Positions 40,696 to 49,655 of a DNA stretch of 64,000 nt are shown here, in pieces. The DNA is taken from positions 62,001 through 126,000 of the forward strand of contig NZ_RARB01000001.1 of NCBI RefSeq assembly GCF_003612015.1, in the 5' to 3' direction. Within the stretch, counting starts at the first letter, position 1. The number at the start of each line of letters is the position of its first letter. Under the pieces are notes generated by a model. It was given only the letters and a program-made list of their open reading frames with translations, searched no databases and was not told the DNA's origin. This DNA is from Pantoea piersonii. GTDB lineage: Bacteria > Pseudomonadota > Gammaproteobacteria > Enterobacterales > Enterobacteriaceae. The position numbers and the translations under genes were made by a program.

Positions 40696-41808
40696 TTAGA
40701 ACTGGTAAGTCATGCCTACAGCAACCACGTCGTCGTTGTTCAGGCTCAGACGGTTGTCGTCGTCCAGCTGGTTGATTTTGTAATCCACGAACGCTGACAT
40801 GTTTTTGTTGAAGTAGTAGGTGGCACCCACGTCGATATATTTAACCAGATCCGCATCGCCGATACCGTTTTCGATATCTTTGCCTTTGGTCTGAACGTAG
40901 CCCAGTGACGGACGCAGGCCGAAATCAAACTGATACTGCGCCACCAGCTCGATGTTCTGCGCTTTGTTCGCCGCGCCCGCTGCTGCCAGACCCGTTGCGC
41001 GGTCGGTGCCGCTGAACGGGGTCATGTTGCGCGTTTCGGTGTAGATCGCCGCCAGGTAGACGCTGTTGGCATCATACTTCACGCCAGCGCCCCAGGAGTC
41101 AGCGCGGTCGCCCTTGCCGTAAGTACGCGCCTGCTGCTGGTTGGTGCGGTCGGAAGAGGTAATCGCCGACATCAGGCTGATACCGGTATCGCCAATGGTG
41201 TAGCCCAGTGACGCGCCGTAGCCGTCGCCATTCTGGCGGTTGATATCGGTACGCGAGTTGCCGCCGTTGGCGTCGTTGCGACCCTGGTACTGCAGCGCGA
41301 AGCGCAGGCCGTCAACCAGACCGAAGAAGTTGTTGTTGCGATAGGTGGCTACGCCGGTCGCGCGCTGCGTCATATAGCTGTCAGCACGCGCCGTGCCGTC
41401 GCCGCCGAATTCCGGGAATACGTCGGTCCAGGCTTCTACGTCGTAAAGTACGCCGTAGTTACGACCGTAGTCGAACGAGCCATACTGGCCGAATTTCAGA
41501 CCGGCAAAGCCCAGACGGGTTTTGTTGCCGTTGTTGGCGTCGGAGCCTTCGGAGTTATTGATGTTGTACTGATATTCCCACTGGCCGTAACCGGTCATCA
41601 GGTCGTTGATCTGGGTCTGGCCTTTGAAGCCGATACGTACATAGGACTTATCCCCGTCCTGGCTGTCCGCGTCGCTCAGATAGTGCATCGCTTTTACTTT
41701 GCCGTAGAAGTCCAGCTTGTTGCCGTCTTTGTTATACACTTCCGCCGCATGAGCAGCAGAAGTCAGCGCCAGAGCCGATACGACGAGTGCCAGTGTACTT
41801 TTCTTCAT
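40696..41808 (-). CDS. phoE: Outer membrane porin PhoE (OmpC/OmpF/PhoE family)
   Basis: 370-residue trimeric general porin with signal peptide [21 protein letters not shown]. Porin landmarks: [22 protein letters not shown] at the mature N-terminus, the constriction-loop motif [10 protein letters not shown], and terminal MTYQF. Three points favour PhoE over OmpC or OmpF: the position between crl and proB as in E. coli, the [10 protein letters not shown] signal, and a Pho box upstream. It is longer than E. coli PhoE (351) through larger loops, including a Gly/Asn-rich one ([18 protein letters not shown]). Confidence 0.88.
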   Translation of the reverse strand: MKKSTLALVVSALALTSAAHAAEVYNKDGNKLDFYGKVKAMHYLSDADSQDGDKSYVRIGFKGQTQINDLMTGYGQWEYQYNINNSEGSDANNGNKTRLGFAGLKFGQYGSFDYGRNYGVLYDVEAWTDVFPEFGGDGTARADSYMTQRATGVATYRNNNFFGLVDGLRFALQYQGRNDANGGNSRTDINRQNGDGYGASLGYTIGDTGISLMSAITSSDRTNQQQARTYGKGDRADSWGAGVKYDANSVYLAAIYTETRNMTPFSGTDRATGLAAAGAANKAQNIELVAQYQFDFGLRPSLGYVQTKGKDIENGIGDADLVKYIDVGATYYFNKNMSAFVDYKINQLDDDNRLSLNNDDVVAVGMTYQF

Positions 41809-41888
41809 TTGCTATCAATCCCAATGAGTAAAATGTGTTATGCCCCTGAAAAGGGCTTATTAAACAGGGGACGTTTTACCGGTTGTAG

Positions 41889-41906
41889 ATGAAAGTTTTA
41901 TGACAT
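41889..41906 (-). promoter_or_regulatory. Pho box of phoE
   Basis: On the minus strand ATGTCATAAAACTTTCAT matches the PhoB-binding repeat pair (CTGTCAT-A4-CTGTCA type) at most positions. It lies about 80 bp upstream of the phoE start. This predicts induction on phosphate starvation. Confidence 0.72.
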
Positions 41907-42063
41907 TTTTTCTGATTTCTTGTTATCTGCGAACTTTTGGTCTACCGGATTGTCCGGGGTTTTTCGTGCTTTTCCCCGGTGGAGAGTTGGCTTCGCTTCT
42001 GACTCCTGATAAAAAGTTCCTTCGCAGAAATTTTTTTCTTTTTTTACTTAAACGGCAGGAAAT

Positions 42064-43167
42064 ATGAGCGGCAGTCAGACCCTGGTGGTCAAATTGGGGA
42101 CCAGCGTCCTTACCGGCGGTTCGCGCCGGTTGAACCGGGCGCATATGGTGGAACTGGTTCGTCAGTGCGCGCAGCAGCACGCGGCCGGCCATCGCATCGT
42201 GATCGTTACCTCCGGCGCAATGGCGGCCGGACGCGAGCACCTGGGTTACCCGGAACTGCCCCCTACCATCGCCTCAAAGCAGCTGCTGGCTGCGGTGGGG
42301 CAGAGCCGTTTGATCCAGCTGTGGGAGCAGCTGTTTTCTATCTACGGCATCCATATCGGCCAGATGCTGCTGACCCGCGCGGATATGGAAGATCGCGAAC
42401 GTTTCCTGAACGCGCGCGATACCCTGCGCGCGCTGCTGGACAACCATATCGTGCCGGTGATCAACGAAAATGACGCGGTGGCAACGGCGGAGATCAAAGT
42501 CGGCGACAACGATAACCTGTCGGCGCTGGCGGCGATGCTGGGCGGCGCCGACAAGCTGCTGCTGCTCACCGATCAGCAGGGGCTCTACACGGCCGATCCG
42601 CGCAGTAATCCGCAGGCGGAGCTGATCAGCGACGTGCATGAAATCGACGACGCGCTACGCGCGCTGGCGGGGGACAGCGTGTCCGGTCTGGGAACCGGCG
42701 GCATGTCCACCAAATTGCAGGCGGCGGACGTCGCCTGTCGCGCCGGTATCGACACCATTATCGCTGCGGGCAGCCGACCCGGCGTTATCGCCGACGTGAT
42801 TGCCGGTCAACCGGTCGGCACGCGCTTTCACGCCATGCAGACGCCGCTGGAGAACCGCAAGCGCTGGATCTTCGGCGCGCCGCCTGCGGGCGAAATCACC
42901 GTCGACGACGGCGCGCTGGCGGCGATGCTCGAACGCGGCAGTTCGCTGCTGCCGAAAGGCATTCGTGACGTGCGCGGCAACTTTTCACGCGGCGAGGTGA
43001 TCCGCATTCGCAGCCTGCAGGGGCGCGATATCGCGCACGGCGTCTCGCGCTATAACAGCGATGCGCTGCGGATGATCGCTGGTCGTCACAGTCAGCAGAT
43101 CGGGGAGATCCTCGGTTATGAATACGGTCCGGTGGCCGTGCATCGCGACGACATGATCGTCAGTTAA
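42064..43167 (+). CDS. proB: Glutamate 5-kinase ProB
   Basis: First enzyme of proline synthesis: ATP-dependent phosphorylation of glutamate, feedback-inhibited by proline. The amino-acid kinase domain ([62 protein letters not shown]) is followed by a C-terminal PUA domain (about residues 275-367). 367 residues, exactly the E. coli length. It is followed by proA after 11 bp. Confidence 0.97.
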   Translation: MSGSQTLVVKLGTSVLTGGSRRLNRAHMVELVRQCAQQHAAGHRIVIVTSGAMAAGREHLGYPELPPTIASKQLLAAVGQSRLIQLWEQLFSIYGIHIGQMLLTRADMEDRERFLNARDTLRALLDNHIVPVINENDAVATAEIKVGDNDNLSALAAMLGGADKLLLLTDQQGLYTADPRSNPQAELISDVHEIDDALRALAGDSVSGLGTGGMSTKLQAADVACRAGIDTIIAAGSRPGVIADVIAGQPVGTRFHAMQTPLENRKRWIFGAPPAGEITVDDGALAAMLERGSSLLPKGIRDVRGNFSRGEVIRIRSLQGRDIAHGVSRYNSDALRMIAGRHSQQIGEILGYEYGPVAVHRDDMIVS

Positions 43168-43178
43168 GGAGCGGTCAA

Positions 43179-44432
43179 ATGCTTGAAGAAATGGGAAAAG
43201 CGGCGCGCGCCGCTGCGTATAAGCTGGCCGATCTCTCGACCGCTGAGAAAAATCAGGTCTTGCTGGCGATCGCCGATCGTCTCGATGAGGAACGCGATAC
43301 GATTCTGGCGGCCAACGAGCAGGATCTCGCCGATGCGCGCGCGAACGGCATGAGCGCCGCGCTGCTCGATCGCCTGACGCTGAATCCGCAGCGCCTGAGT
43401 GCCATCGCCGACGACGTGCGTAAGGTATGCCAGCTCGCCGATCCGGTCGGCCAGCTGATCGATGGCGGCCAGCTCGACAGCGGCCTGCGCATCGAGCGTC
43501 GCCGCGTTCCGCTCGGCGTGGTAGGCGTGATTTATGAGGCGCGCCCCAACGTGACGGTGGATGTCGCCAGCCTGTGCCTGAAAACCGGCAACGCCTCGAT
43601 CCTGCGCGGCGGCAAGGAGACATGGCGCACCAACGCGGCCACGGTGCGGGTAATCCAGAATGCGCTGCAGCAGTACGGTTTGCCGGCGGCGGCGGTGCAG
43701 GCGATTGAGAATCCGGATCGCGAACTGGTGAACCAGCTGCTGAAGCTGGATCGCTATGTCGATATGCTGATCCCGCGCGGCGGGGCAGGGCTGCATAAGC
43801 TCTGCCGCGAAAACTCGACGATACCGGTGATTACCGGCGGGATCGGCGTTTGCCATATCTACCTGGATGAAACCATGGAGATCGCGCCGGCGCTGGAGGT
43901 GATCGTCAACGCGAAAAAACAGCGGCCCAGCGCCTGTAACTCGCTGGAAACCCTGCTGATCCATCGCGCGATCGCCGATCGTTTCTTACCGGCATTCACG
44001 GCGCGTATGGCGCAGGAGGGGATCCCGCTGCACGCCGATGAGAATGTGCTGGCGCAGTTGCAGGACGGCCCCGCCAGCGTCACGCCGATCAAAACGGGCG
44101 ACTACGACGACGAGTGGCTGTCGCTCGATCTCAACGTAAAGCTGGTGGATGATATGGATGCGGCTATCGAGCATATCCGCACGCACGGCACCCAGCATTC
44201 AGACGCTATCCTGACGCGCAGCACGCAGAATGCCAGCCGCTTTGTTAAACGGGTCGACTCTTCGGCGGTATACGTAAACGCCAGCACGCGTTTTACCGAC
44301 GGCGGTCAGTTTGGACTCGGCGCGGAAGTCGCAGTGAGCACGCAGAAGCTGCATGCGCGCGGCCCGATGGGGCTGGAGGCGTTGACGACCTATAAATGGG
44401 TCGCATGGGGCGACGATACGCTGCGCCCCTGA
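43179..44432 (+). CDS. proA: Glutamate-5-semialdehyde dehydrogenase ProA
   Basis: NADPH-dependent reduction of glutamyl phosphate to the semialdehyde. Aldehyde-dehydrogenase fold with the catalytic cysteine in [17 protein letters not shown] and the C-terminal [33 protein letters not shown]. 417 residues, as in E. coli. It forms the proBA operon and ends the conserved backbone before the phage-derived region. Confidence 0.97.
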   Translation: MLEEMGKAARAAAYKLADLSTAEKNQVLLAIADRLDEERDTILAANEQDLADARANGMSAALLDRLTLNPQRLSAIADDVRKVCQLADPVGQLIDGGQLDSGLRIERRRVPLGVVGVIYEARPNVTVDVASLCLKTGNASILRGGKETWRTNAATVRVIQNALQQYGLPAAAVQAIENPDRELVNQLLKLDRYVDMLIPRGGAGLHKLCRENSTIPVITGGIGVCHIYLDETMEIAPALEVIVNAKKQRPSACNSLETLLIHRAIADRFLPAFTARMAQEGIPLHADENVLAQLQDGPASVTPIKTGDYDDEWLSLDLNVKLVDDMDAAIEHIRTHGTQHSDAILTRSTQNASRFVKRVDSSAVYVNASTRFTDGGQFGLGAEVAVSTQKLHARGPMGLEALTTYKWVAWGDDTLRP

Positions 44433-44444
44433 TCGCGATTTTAT

Positions 44445-44482
44445 TTAACAAAAAGGGTGTCCAGAGCGGGCGCCTTTTTTTT
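44445..44482 (+). terminator. Terminator of proBA
   Basis: AAAAAGGGTGTCC pairs (one bulged G, G-U pairs) with GGGCGCCTTTTT, followed by a run of at least nine T. Confidence 0.75.
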
Positions 44483-44793
44483 TAACGCCGCTTTTTCGAT
44501 CCAGTTAAATTTGGAGTTTTCCGGTGCGACTTGCGGCGCGTCAGGACGTCACTTTTTTTTCCGCAAAGCGGCTGCCTGTTTTTTGCCCATTTTTCTACGG
44601 AACATTCCTGAAAGCCGCGCCGCAACGGGCCGCAGTGCATTCGAGACTGGTTGCTCAAGACGTGAAGAGGATAATGATAATTAGCGCTGCTTTACAAAAG
44701 CAATTGGGTAGCAAACGGACGGTAATATAAAATGAACTGGTAGCAATAATGAAAATAACATCCAGTATCTCCTCTATGGCAGATTATTAACTA
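44483..44793. other. Intergenic region between proA and the phage-type repressor
   Basis: About 310 bp. I see no convincing gene. At 44670-44688 is GATAATGATAATTAGCGCT, whose first 12 bases equal the Fur-box consensus (13 of 19 overall). The repressor ATG at 44794 has no recognisable Shine-Dalgarno, as is common for CI-type repressors translated from leaderless or near-leaderless messages. Confidence 0.45.
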
Positions 44794-45525
44794 ATGGTTA
44801 AAAAAGAGAGTACGAGACAAGCTTTTACTGCCAGGCTGATTGCCGCTTGCGAAAGCGCGGGAATTGTCGGACATGGACGAAATAAACAGGTTGCCAAAGC
44901 GTTACAACAGTTGGGGTGCAAAATATCGACGCCGGGCGTCTGGAAGTGGTTTAACGCGCAATCGGTGCCCGATGATAATAATTTGCTGGCGTTGAGCCGG
45001 CTACTGGGCGTGCGGGTTGAATGGCTGCAGTACGGAATGGAAAAGCCTGCCGAATCGCTGTCGATCGACAGTCTTAACGCGCAGCGCAATGTGTTCCGTA
45101 TTGAAAGCCTCGATATTGGGCAAAAGTCAGCATCCGGGCTGTATGTACGCGAAGAGTTCGTCGAGACCATCCATGCCATTGAATATGGCGTGGATGAGGC
45201 GCGCGTGCTCTTCAATGGCCGTCCGGCGGAAAATATTCGGTTAATTGCCATCAACAGCGATTCGATGGTAGAGACCTTTGCGCCGCGCGATCAGCTGTTC
45301 GTGGACATCAGCGTGAAGGTTTTCGACGGAGACGGTATCTATATCTTTACCCTGGATAATCAGCTTTACCTCAAGCGACTGCAGCTGCAGCATAAAAAAA
45401 TCGCTGTAATTTCAGATAATAAGCGTTATGAAACCTGGTATCTTAATCGGGAGGATGTAGACAGTATGCAGGTGATGGCCAAGGTCATCCTGAGCCAGGC
45501 GCGGCACTATCAGCTACTGGGTTAG
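44794..45525 (+). CDS. Phage-type HTH-S24 repressor
   Basis: 243-residue CI/LexA-like regulator. The N-terminal half is a helix-turn-helix DNA-binding domain (RNKQVAKALQQLGCKISTPGVWKWFNAQSVPDD, residues about 29-60). The C-terminal half is an S24 serine-lysine peptidase domain with Ser157 in NSDSMVETF and Lys194 in LYLKRLQL. No Ala-Gly or Cys-Gly autocleavage site is visible in the linker (about 85-130), so RecA-stimulated self-cleavage is uncertain. It is followed by a promoter and a lysis/tailspike cassette on the same strand, which it probably controls. Confidence 0.85.
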   Translation: MVKKESTRQAFTARLIAACESAGIVGHGRNKQVAKALQQLGCKISTPGVWKWFNAQSVPDDNNLLALSRLLGVRVEWLQYGMEKPAESLSIDSLNAQRNVFRIESLDIGQKSASGLYVREEFVETIHAIEYGVDEARVLFNGRPAENIRLIAINSDSMVETFAPRDQLFVDISVKVFDGDGIYIFTLDNQLYLKRLQLQHKKIAVISDNKRYETWYLNREDVDSMQVMAKVILSQARHYQLLG

Positions 45526-45626
45526 CGTCTGTCTAAAATCTGTTCAGTACCAGCCTGCTGAAAAAAAATAATTCAGCAAAATTCAAAAATTTAACCAATA
45601 GTAAATAAAAAATTAACTGTTGGTGT

Positions 45627-45655
45627 TTGATAAAGCATAAGAACAGGTTAATAAT
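45627..45655 (+). promoter_or_regulatory. Candidate sigma-70 promoter for the lysis cassette
   Basis: TTGATA (45627-45632), a 17-bp spacer, and AATAAT (45650-45655), in an AT-rich stretch just after the repressor gene. This is where a promoter repressed by the upstream HTH-S24 protein would be expected. Confidence 0.55.
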
Positions 45656-45737
45656 TTGAGCGTGGACCAACGAAGCCCTTCTCTCACGGAGTGAGCCGCT
45701 CTTAAACAATCGAGGCGCTGCACAAGCGCGAATCAAA

Positions 45738-45766
45738 CCATCCAAAGTCAGTGAACTTTGGGATGG
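45738..45766. repeat. Hairpin in the leader of the lysis cassette
   Basis: CCATCCAAAGT (45738-45748) pairs with ACTTTGGGATGG (45755-45766) with one bulged base and a 6-nt loop. It lies between the candidate promoter and the first cassette gene; it could be an operator, an attenuator or an antitermination element. The rest of 45526-45949 shows no convincing gene. Confidence 0.65.
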
Positions 45767-45949
45767 GGTGGATGCGCACATGCAGCGTCGTCAGATGCCG
45801 CCTTTTTCTCCCAACTCGCGCTTAGCCTGGCTGTTATTACAGCCGGGGCACTGCGCTGTGAGCGGAAAACGCGGCATCCGGGACGGTTCGGCTTGCCGAA
45901 AACCCGCGCCTGCCACCCCATCGCCAAAGACTCATTCACAGGAGGAGTT

Positions 45950-46228
45950 ATGGCGATAATACATTATGGCAAAAGCGTATTCGTAGGTAATGCACGCACC
46001 CGCAGACATCGTCGGCGTCAGCCGCTCAGTCGACTCAAGCTCAGCATCGATCAGGCGCTGGGCTGCGAACCCGAAAATCCCCCTTTACGTCACGCCGAAC
46101 GCATCGCTCAGCGTCCGGTGACCTCGCGTGTTGAACGGGCAATCGCCCCGACGCACGTTAACCGTTCCGAAAACGCCAGTTTCGATAACTGCTGTCTGCC
46201 GCATGTGCACCTCTACGCCGTGCGCTGA
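45950..46228 (+). CDS. Small basic protein of unknown function (cassette gene 1)
   Basis: 92 residues, rich in Arg and His (NARTRRHRRRQPLSRLKLS near residues 14-32), with no signal peptide or membrane segment. I do not recognise it. AGGAGGAG just upstream of the ATG at 45950 is one of the strongest ribosome sites in the window, so it is probably translated. The frame is open further upstream to 45758, but without an equal ribosome site. Its place between promoter and lysozyme recalls late regulators (Q-like or basic RNA-binding proteins), but that is only a guess. Confidence 0.55.
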   Translation: MAIIHYGKSVFVGNARTRRHRRRQPLSRLKLSIDQALGCEPENPPLRHAERIAQRPVTSRVERAIAPTHVNRSENASFDNCCLPHVHLYAVR

Positions 46229-46430
46229 ATCTGCCCTGTTTCCTGCCTGTACCGCTGTACTTCACCTTTTCTCCCGTTTTGTCTGAACGGGGATCCTGAC
46301 CGCACTGTTTAGGCCTGCTGCTGGGTTCGCCTGGGGCATTGCTGGGGTTATCTCTGGCACTGATCAGTGCGCTTTAACTGTCGTTGTCGCATCGGGAACG
46401 CTTTCCCATGCCCGTAATAGAGGAATGGTC

Positions 46431-46898
46431 ATGAGCCAGATTATTGAGATTCTCAATTTTGAAGAGGGTTACGTCGAAGCGCCTTATCTCGACACGCAGG
46501 GGTTTCCTACCGTGGCGGGTGGCATTCGCATCGGACCAAAAGGCGCGTCACTCAATAACTATGTGTTTCGCGTGCCGCGTCAGGTCGGCGACGTCTGGAA
46601 GAAATGCATCATCGAGGGCAAAGCCCAGCAGATGCAGAGCCGACCGCTGCTGCAACAGGCGCTGGCGAAGTGCAACGACGCGCGAAGCGACGTGCTTTAC
46701 AGCATGGCGTACCAGCTCGGGGTCGATGGTCTCTCTCTGTTTACCAGCATGCTGAGCGCGGTGGCGGCGGAGGACTACGACAGCGCGGCCAACTCCATGC
46801 TCAACAGCCTGTGGGCGCGTCAGACGCCGGGACGCGCCCGTCGTCATGCCGAAGTGATGCGCAGCGGCACCTATGACGTTTATCGGGGGCTGCTATGA
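46431..46898 (+). CDS. T4-type lysozyme endolysin
   Basis: 155-residue muramidase that would cleave peptidoglycan during phage lysis. The T4 lysozyme catalytic pattern E-x8-D-x5-T is exact in EEGYVEAPYLDTQGFPT, and the C-terminal family motif RQTPGRARRHAEVMRSG is present. No signal peptide or signal anchor is visible, so release should depend on the holin that follows. I chose ATG 46431 because AGAGGA lies 6 nt upstream; an ATG two codons earlier is in frame. Its stop overlaps the holin start (ATGA). Confidence 0.88.
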   Translation: MSQIIEILNFEEGYVEAPYLDTQGFPTVAGGIRIGPKGASLNNYVFRVPRQVGDVWKKCIIEGKAQQMQSRPLLQQALAKCNDARSDVLYSMAYQLGVDGLSLFTSMLSAVAAEDYDSAANSMLNSLWARQTPGRARRHAEVMRSGTYDVYRGLL

Positions 46899-47242
46899 AA
46901 TGGTTGCTTTTTATCATCGCCGTCCTGGCGGTCATCGTTGTGCTGCTGATTATGCAGCGCTTCACCACCCTGGAGTTTGTCGCCCATGCGCGGCTGCTGT
47001 TTAAAACCTGGTCTGTCTGGCTGGCGTCGCTGGGATCGATGCTCAGTGCCTGGGTGCAGTCCTTTCCCACTGCGGCGCTGGACGCCTGGAACACCCTGCC
47101 GGAAGACGTTAAAGCCATTCTTCCCCACAACTATCTCGGCCTGATCGGCGCCTTTATGGTGGCGATGGGCGTCATTGCGCAGTTTGTTCGGCAGAAGAAT
47201 CTGCTGCTGCAAAAGCAAGAACTGGAGACGAAGAAAAAATGA
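46895..47242 (+). CDS. Putative phage holin
   Basis: 115-residue membrane protein. Hydrophobic segments at 3-20 (WLLFIIAVLAVIVVLLIM) and about 82-96 (YLGLIGAFMVAMGVIAQF), with an amphipathic middle and a Lys-rich tail (KQELETKKK). The central WLASLGSMLSAWVQSFPTAALDAWNTLPEDVKAILP resembles small phage proteins annotated as holins (DUF7940-like, from memory). Position between lysozyme and spanin, with ATGA overlaps on both sides, strongly supports a holin role. Confidence 0.75.
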   Translation: MKWLLFIIAVLAVIVVLLIMQRFTTLEFVAHARLLFKTWSVWLASLGSMLSAWVQSFPTAALDAWNTLPEDVKAILPHNYLGLIGAFMVAMGVIAQFVRQKNLLLQKQELETKKK

Positions 47243-47532
47243 GCCTGTTTACCGCACTGCTCTCAGGCGGCTGGCACTGGATCGCCGTTATTGGGGCGCT
47301 AATTGCCGCGCTGGGCGCCAGCTACTTCGGCGGCAAAAAGATCGGCAAGGTGCAGCAGCAGGCCAAAGCCGATACGGAGAGCGCGAAGAAAGAGGCGGCG
47401 CAAACTGCCGCCGTCGCGCATCAGCAACAACTGCATCGCGAGGAGGCGACCCGTGTTACGACCGAGAACAGCAATCTTGATGACGCTGCTGCTCGCGACA
47501 AGCTGCAGCAGTCGAAATACAACAAACCCTGA
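47239..47532 (+). CDS. Rz-type inner-membrane spanin
   Basis: 97 residues: one N-terminal membrane segment (WHWIAVIGALIAALGASYFGG) followed by a charged, coiled-coil-prone periplasmic domain (VQQQAKADTESAKKEAAQTAAVAHQQQLHREEATR). This is the i-spanin layout: it would bridge to the Rz1 lipoprotein to break the outer membrane after endolysin action. The start overlaps the holin stop (ATGA). The second half encodes the beginning of Rz1 in another frame. Confidence 0.8.
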   Translation: MSLFTALLSGGWHWIAVIGALIAALGASYFGGKKIGKVQQQAKADTESAKKEAAQTAAVAHQQQLHREEATRVTTENSNLDDAAARDKLQQSKYNKP

Positions 47533-47686
47533 GCCAGCGGCCGTCACCGATTCGGCCTGCGTGCTTTTTTCACCGATTTACACCCACGGCGACGATGCGC
47601 AACGCATGGACGTTCGCACCGTTCGCGCCATCAATACCCACAACGATATGTGGGACCAACTTTGCGGCCGTCCGGCCACGCACTGA
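47453..47686 (+). CDS. Rz1-type outer-membrane lipoprotein spanin (overlapping, GTG start)
   Basis: 77 residues, beginning inside the Rz gene in a different frame and running 150 nt beyond it. The start is a GTG at 47453 with GAGGAGG 6 nt upstream, itself within Rz coding sequence. The product has a short signal with lipobox-like LATSC followed by SSRNTTNPEPAAV, then a Cys-containing domain (CVLFSPIYTHGDDAQ, and HNDMWDQLCG at the end) like the LysC/Rz1 proteins of P2-type phages. The nested layout is the classical Rz/Rz1 arrangement. Confidence 0.78.
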   Translation: MLRPRTAILMTLLLATSCSSRNTTNPEPAAVTDSACVLFSPIYTHGDDAQRMDVRTVRAINTHNDMWDQLCGRPATH

Positions 47687-47730
47687 CAGACGTCAGAGCA
47701 TTAGTACCCTGAAATCCTGAGGAGGATACC

Positions 47731-49479
47731 ATGATTGAAGTGAACTCTTATGCTGAACTGCGTACCACCAAACCCGCAGCAGCAGGCCAGGTCGCCAGCC
47801 TGAACCGCTATTATGATAAGGATTCAACCTTCCGTGGCGGCGGCGATTTTATCGGCTACCTCGGCACCACCACGCTGAAAGATGACGGTGGCACAATTGC
47901 GGTGGGCGATGGCTTCTACTGGAAGCGCACCATTAACGATCCATCCGAGTTGAACGTGCTGCACTTCGGTGCGAAAGGCGATGGCTACACTGACGACACC
48001 GACGCCTTTATGCGCATGTACAACTGGACCAAAACCTGGAACGCCAACTGCGTCGCGCTGCCCGTGCGTTTTCCCGGCGGGAAATTCCTGATCAAGCCTA
48101 TCGATCTCAGCGCCACTGATGCGACCTTCTTTGGTCTGCTCGGCGATGACTCGCCGCTGGGGTCGCTGCCGCGTACCACCATTATCTCTGATAAAAGCGC
48201 CACGCCGGTGTTTAAGGTAAAAGCGCGCCGTACGGTGATCACCGGGATGGCGTGGAACGGCCAGGCCAGCGCCGATACCGTGAAGAACACCGGCACCATC
48301 ACCGCCGATCTGGTGAGCAACACCCAGCCGTTCTTTGAGAACACCTGTATCGAAGGGGAAACGGTGAATATTCACTGCTTCCGCGCGCAAAATACCGGCG
48401 GCACAGTGTTCAAACTGCTGGATACGCTCGACAGTAAGTTTGACCAGATCTATACCCTCTACACCTATTCGCGCGTGTTTGATGTGGGCTGGTCAAACTC
48501 ACCGAATGGCGTCTGGGATCACTCAACGGCAATCGAGCTGAGCAACGCTAACTTCCAGACTGGTTACGGCGACGCCACGCTCTATATGCCGCGCGTGACC
48601 CAGGGGATTATGCGCAACGTCTGGATTGAGCATACGCGCAACCCCGGCAATCTCTCCGACGGCGGCTGGACTATCGACACGCTGAACATTGAAGCTTGCG
48701 ACAACCCATTCAATCTGAACAATGCGCGCGTGGTGATGCGCCAGATCGGCCTGCAGTCGGGCGGCACTATCTCTCAGGATGCCGTCAGCGGCCGCTGGCT
48801 CTCTACCTTTGAGTATGGTTATCGTCGTGACGAGAACCACGGCACCTTTATGACCGGCTCGCTGCGAGCAGGGTACTACAGCGGTTATAAAGTAACCAAC
48901 AATACCAGCACCGATAACTGGTATCGCCTCGGCCAGTTCTTCTTCCCTAACCCTAACCAGCAGTGGGTTATTGAGATGATTGGTAAAGGCGACGCCACTT
49001 CACCGTCCACGACCGCCACCTCGCCGGTCAATATGGTGGGGACCGGTAAAACCTGGATCAACCTGCAGCGACTGGAAACCGTCTGGGCCGACGCCTGCCA
49101 TATGGGGCAACCGGCGGTGCTGGATATTCGCTACAGTCGTGTCGGCACCACCTATGCGGTGGTGTGGGTAAAGCTGGCCGCGAACAGTGGGGACACTATG
49201 TTCAACCTGCAATGTACCGGCCCAACGCGCTTCGATAGCGGCTCCTGCTCGCTGTTCCAGTCCGATATGTCGGTGGTAACGGACACCACCAAGATGGGGA
49301 CGCTGAAACCGGCCGCACGCTTTGGCTTGCATAATGGACTGGCGGGGATCGGCGCCAACGAGAAAGGCGTAGTCACGCTCGCGACGACCGCGGGTACGCC
49401 GACTAACAAAACCACGCCTTCGGGCTTTGTGCTTATCAATATCAATGGTACCGACCGCAAGGTTCCTTATTACGATTGA
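47731..49479 (+). CDS. Phage tailspike / exopolysaccharide depolymerase-like protein
   Basis: 582 residues. An N-terminal particle-binding type domain (about 1-75: NSYAELRTTKPAAAGQVASLNRYYDK, then DDGGTIAVGDGFYWKR) precedes the pectate-lyase-like beta-helix entry motif NVLHFGAKGDGYTDDTDAF at about residue 72. A long repetitive beta-helix and a C-terminal beta-rich region follow. The head domain resembles tailspikes of Erwinia and other enterobacterial podoviruses that degrade capsule or EPS (from memory). GAGGAGG precedes the ATG. No other virion genes accompany it. Confidence 0.82.
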   Translation: MIEVNSYAELRTTKPAAAGQVASLNRYYDKDSTFRGGGDFIGYLGTTTLKDDGGTIAVGDGFYWKRTINDPSELNVLHFGAKGDGYTDDTDAFMRMYNWTKTWNANCVALPVRFPGGKFLIKPIDLSATDATFFGLLGDDSPLGSLPRTTIISDKSATPVFKVKARRTVITGMAWNGQASADTVKNTGTITADLVSNTQPFFENTCIEGETVNIHCFRAQNTGGTVFKLLDTLDSKFDQIYTLYTYSRVFDVGWSNSPNGVWDHSTAIELSNANFQTGYGDATLYMPRVTQGIMRNVWIEHTRNPGNLSDGGWTIDTLNIEACDNPFNLNNARVVMRQIGLQSGGTISQDAVSGRWLSTFEYGYRRDENHGTFMTGSLRAGYYSGYKVTNNTSTDNWYRLGQFFFPNPNQQWVIEMIGKGDATSPSTTATSPVNMVGTGKTWINLQRLETVWADACHMGQPAVLDIRYSRVGTTYAVVWVKLAANSGDTMFNLQCTGPTRFDSGSCSLFQSDMSVVTDTTKMGTLKPAARFGLHNGLAGIGANEKGVVTLATTAGTPTNKTTPSGFVLININGTDRKVPYYD

Positions 49480-49494
49480 TGACAGGCACGTTTT

Positions 49495-49521
49495 GGCGAG
49501 GCTGCGGCCTCGCCTTTTTTT
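49495..49521 (+). terminator. Terminator after the tailspike gene
   Basis: GGCGAGGC (49495-49502), loop TGCG, GCCTCGCC (49507-49514), then seven T. It closes the lysis/tailspike cassette before thrW. Confidence 0.9.
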
Positions 49522-49655
49522 GTTTCTGGCGCAGAAAGCGAGCGGGGGAGCGATTTCAGGTATCAAATGACGAGAAAAGCAGCATCTGCACGCTGCGGCT
49601 CTTGACGCAGGTAGCGCTTTTTTCTACCTTATTGCCCCGTAGTTCTCGCCTTAAT

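Noticed and set aside
45768..45959. 63-codon frame overlapping the start of cassette gene 1
   Set aside because: No good ribosome site and no recognisable features; the overlapping ATG at 45950 has a far stronger ribosome site.
46310..46374. Short hydrophobic peptide frame (LGLLLGSPGALLGLSLALIS) just before the lysozyme gene, like a second holin
   Set aside because: A stop codon lies closely upstream, there is no ATG/GTG start for most of it, and no ribosome site; I cannot support it as a gene.
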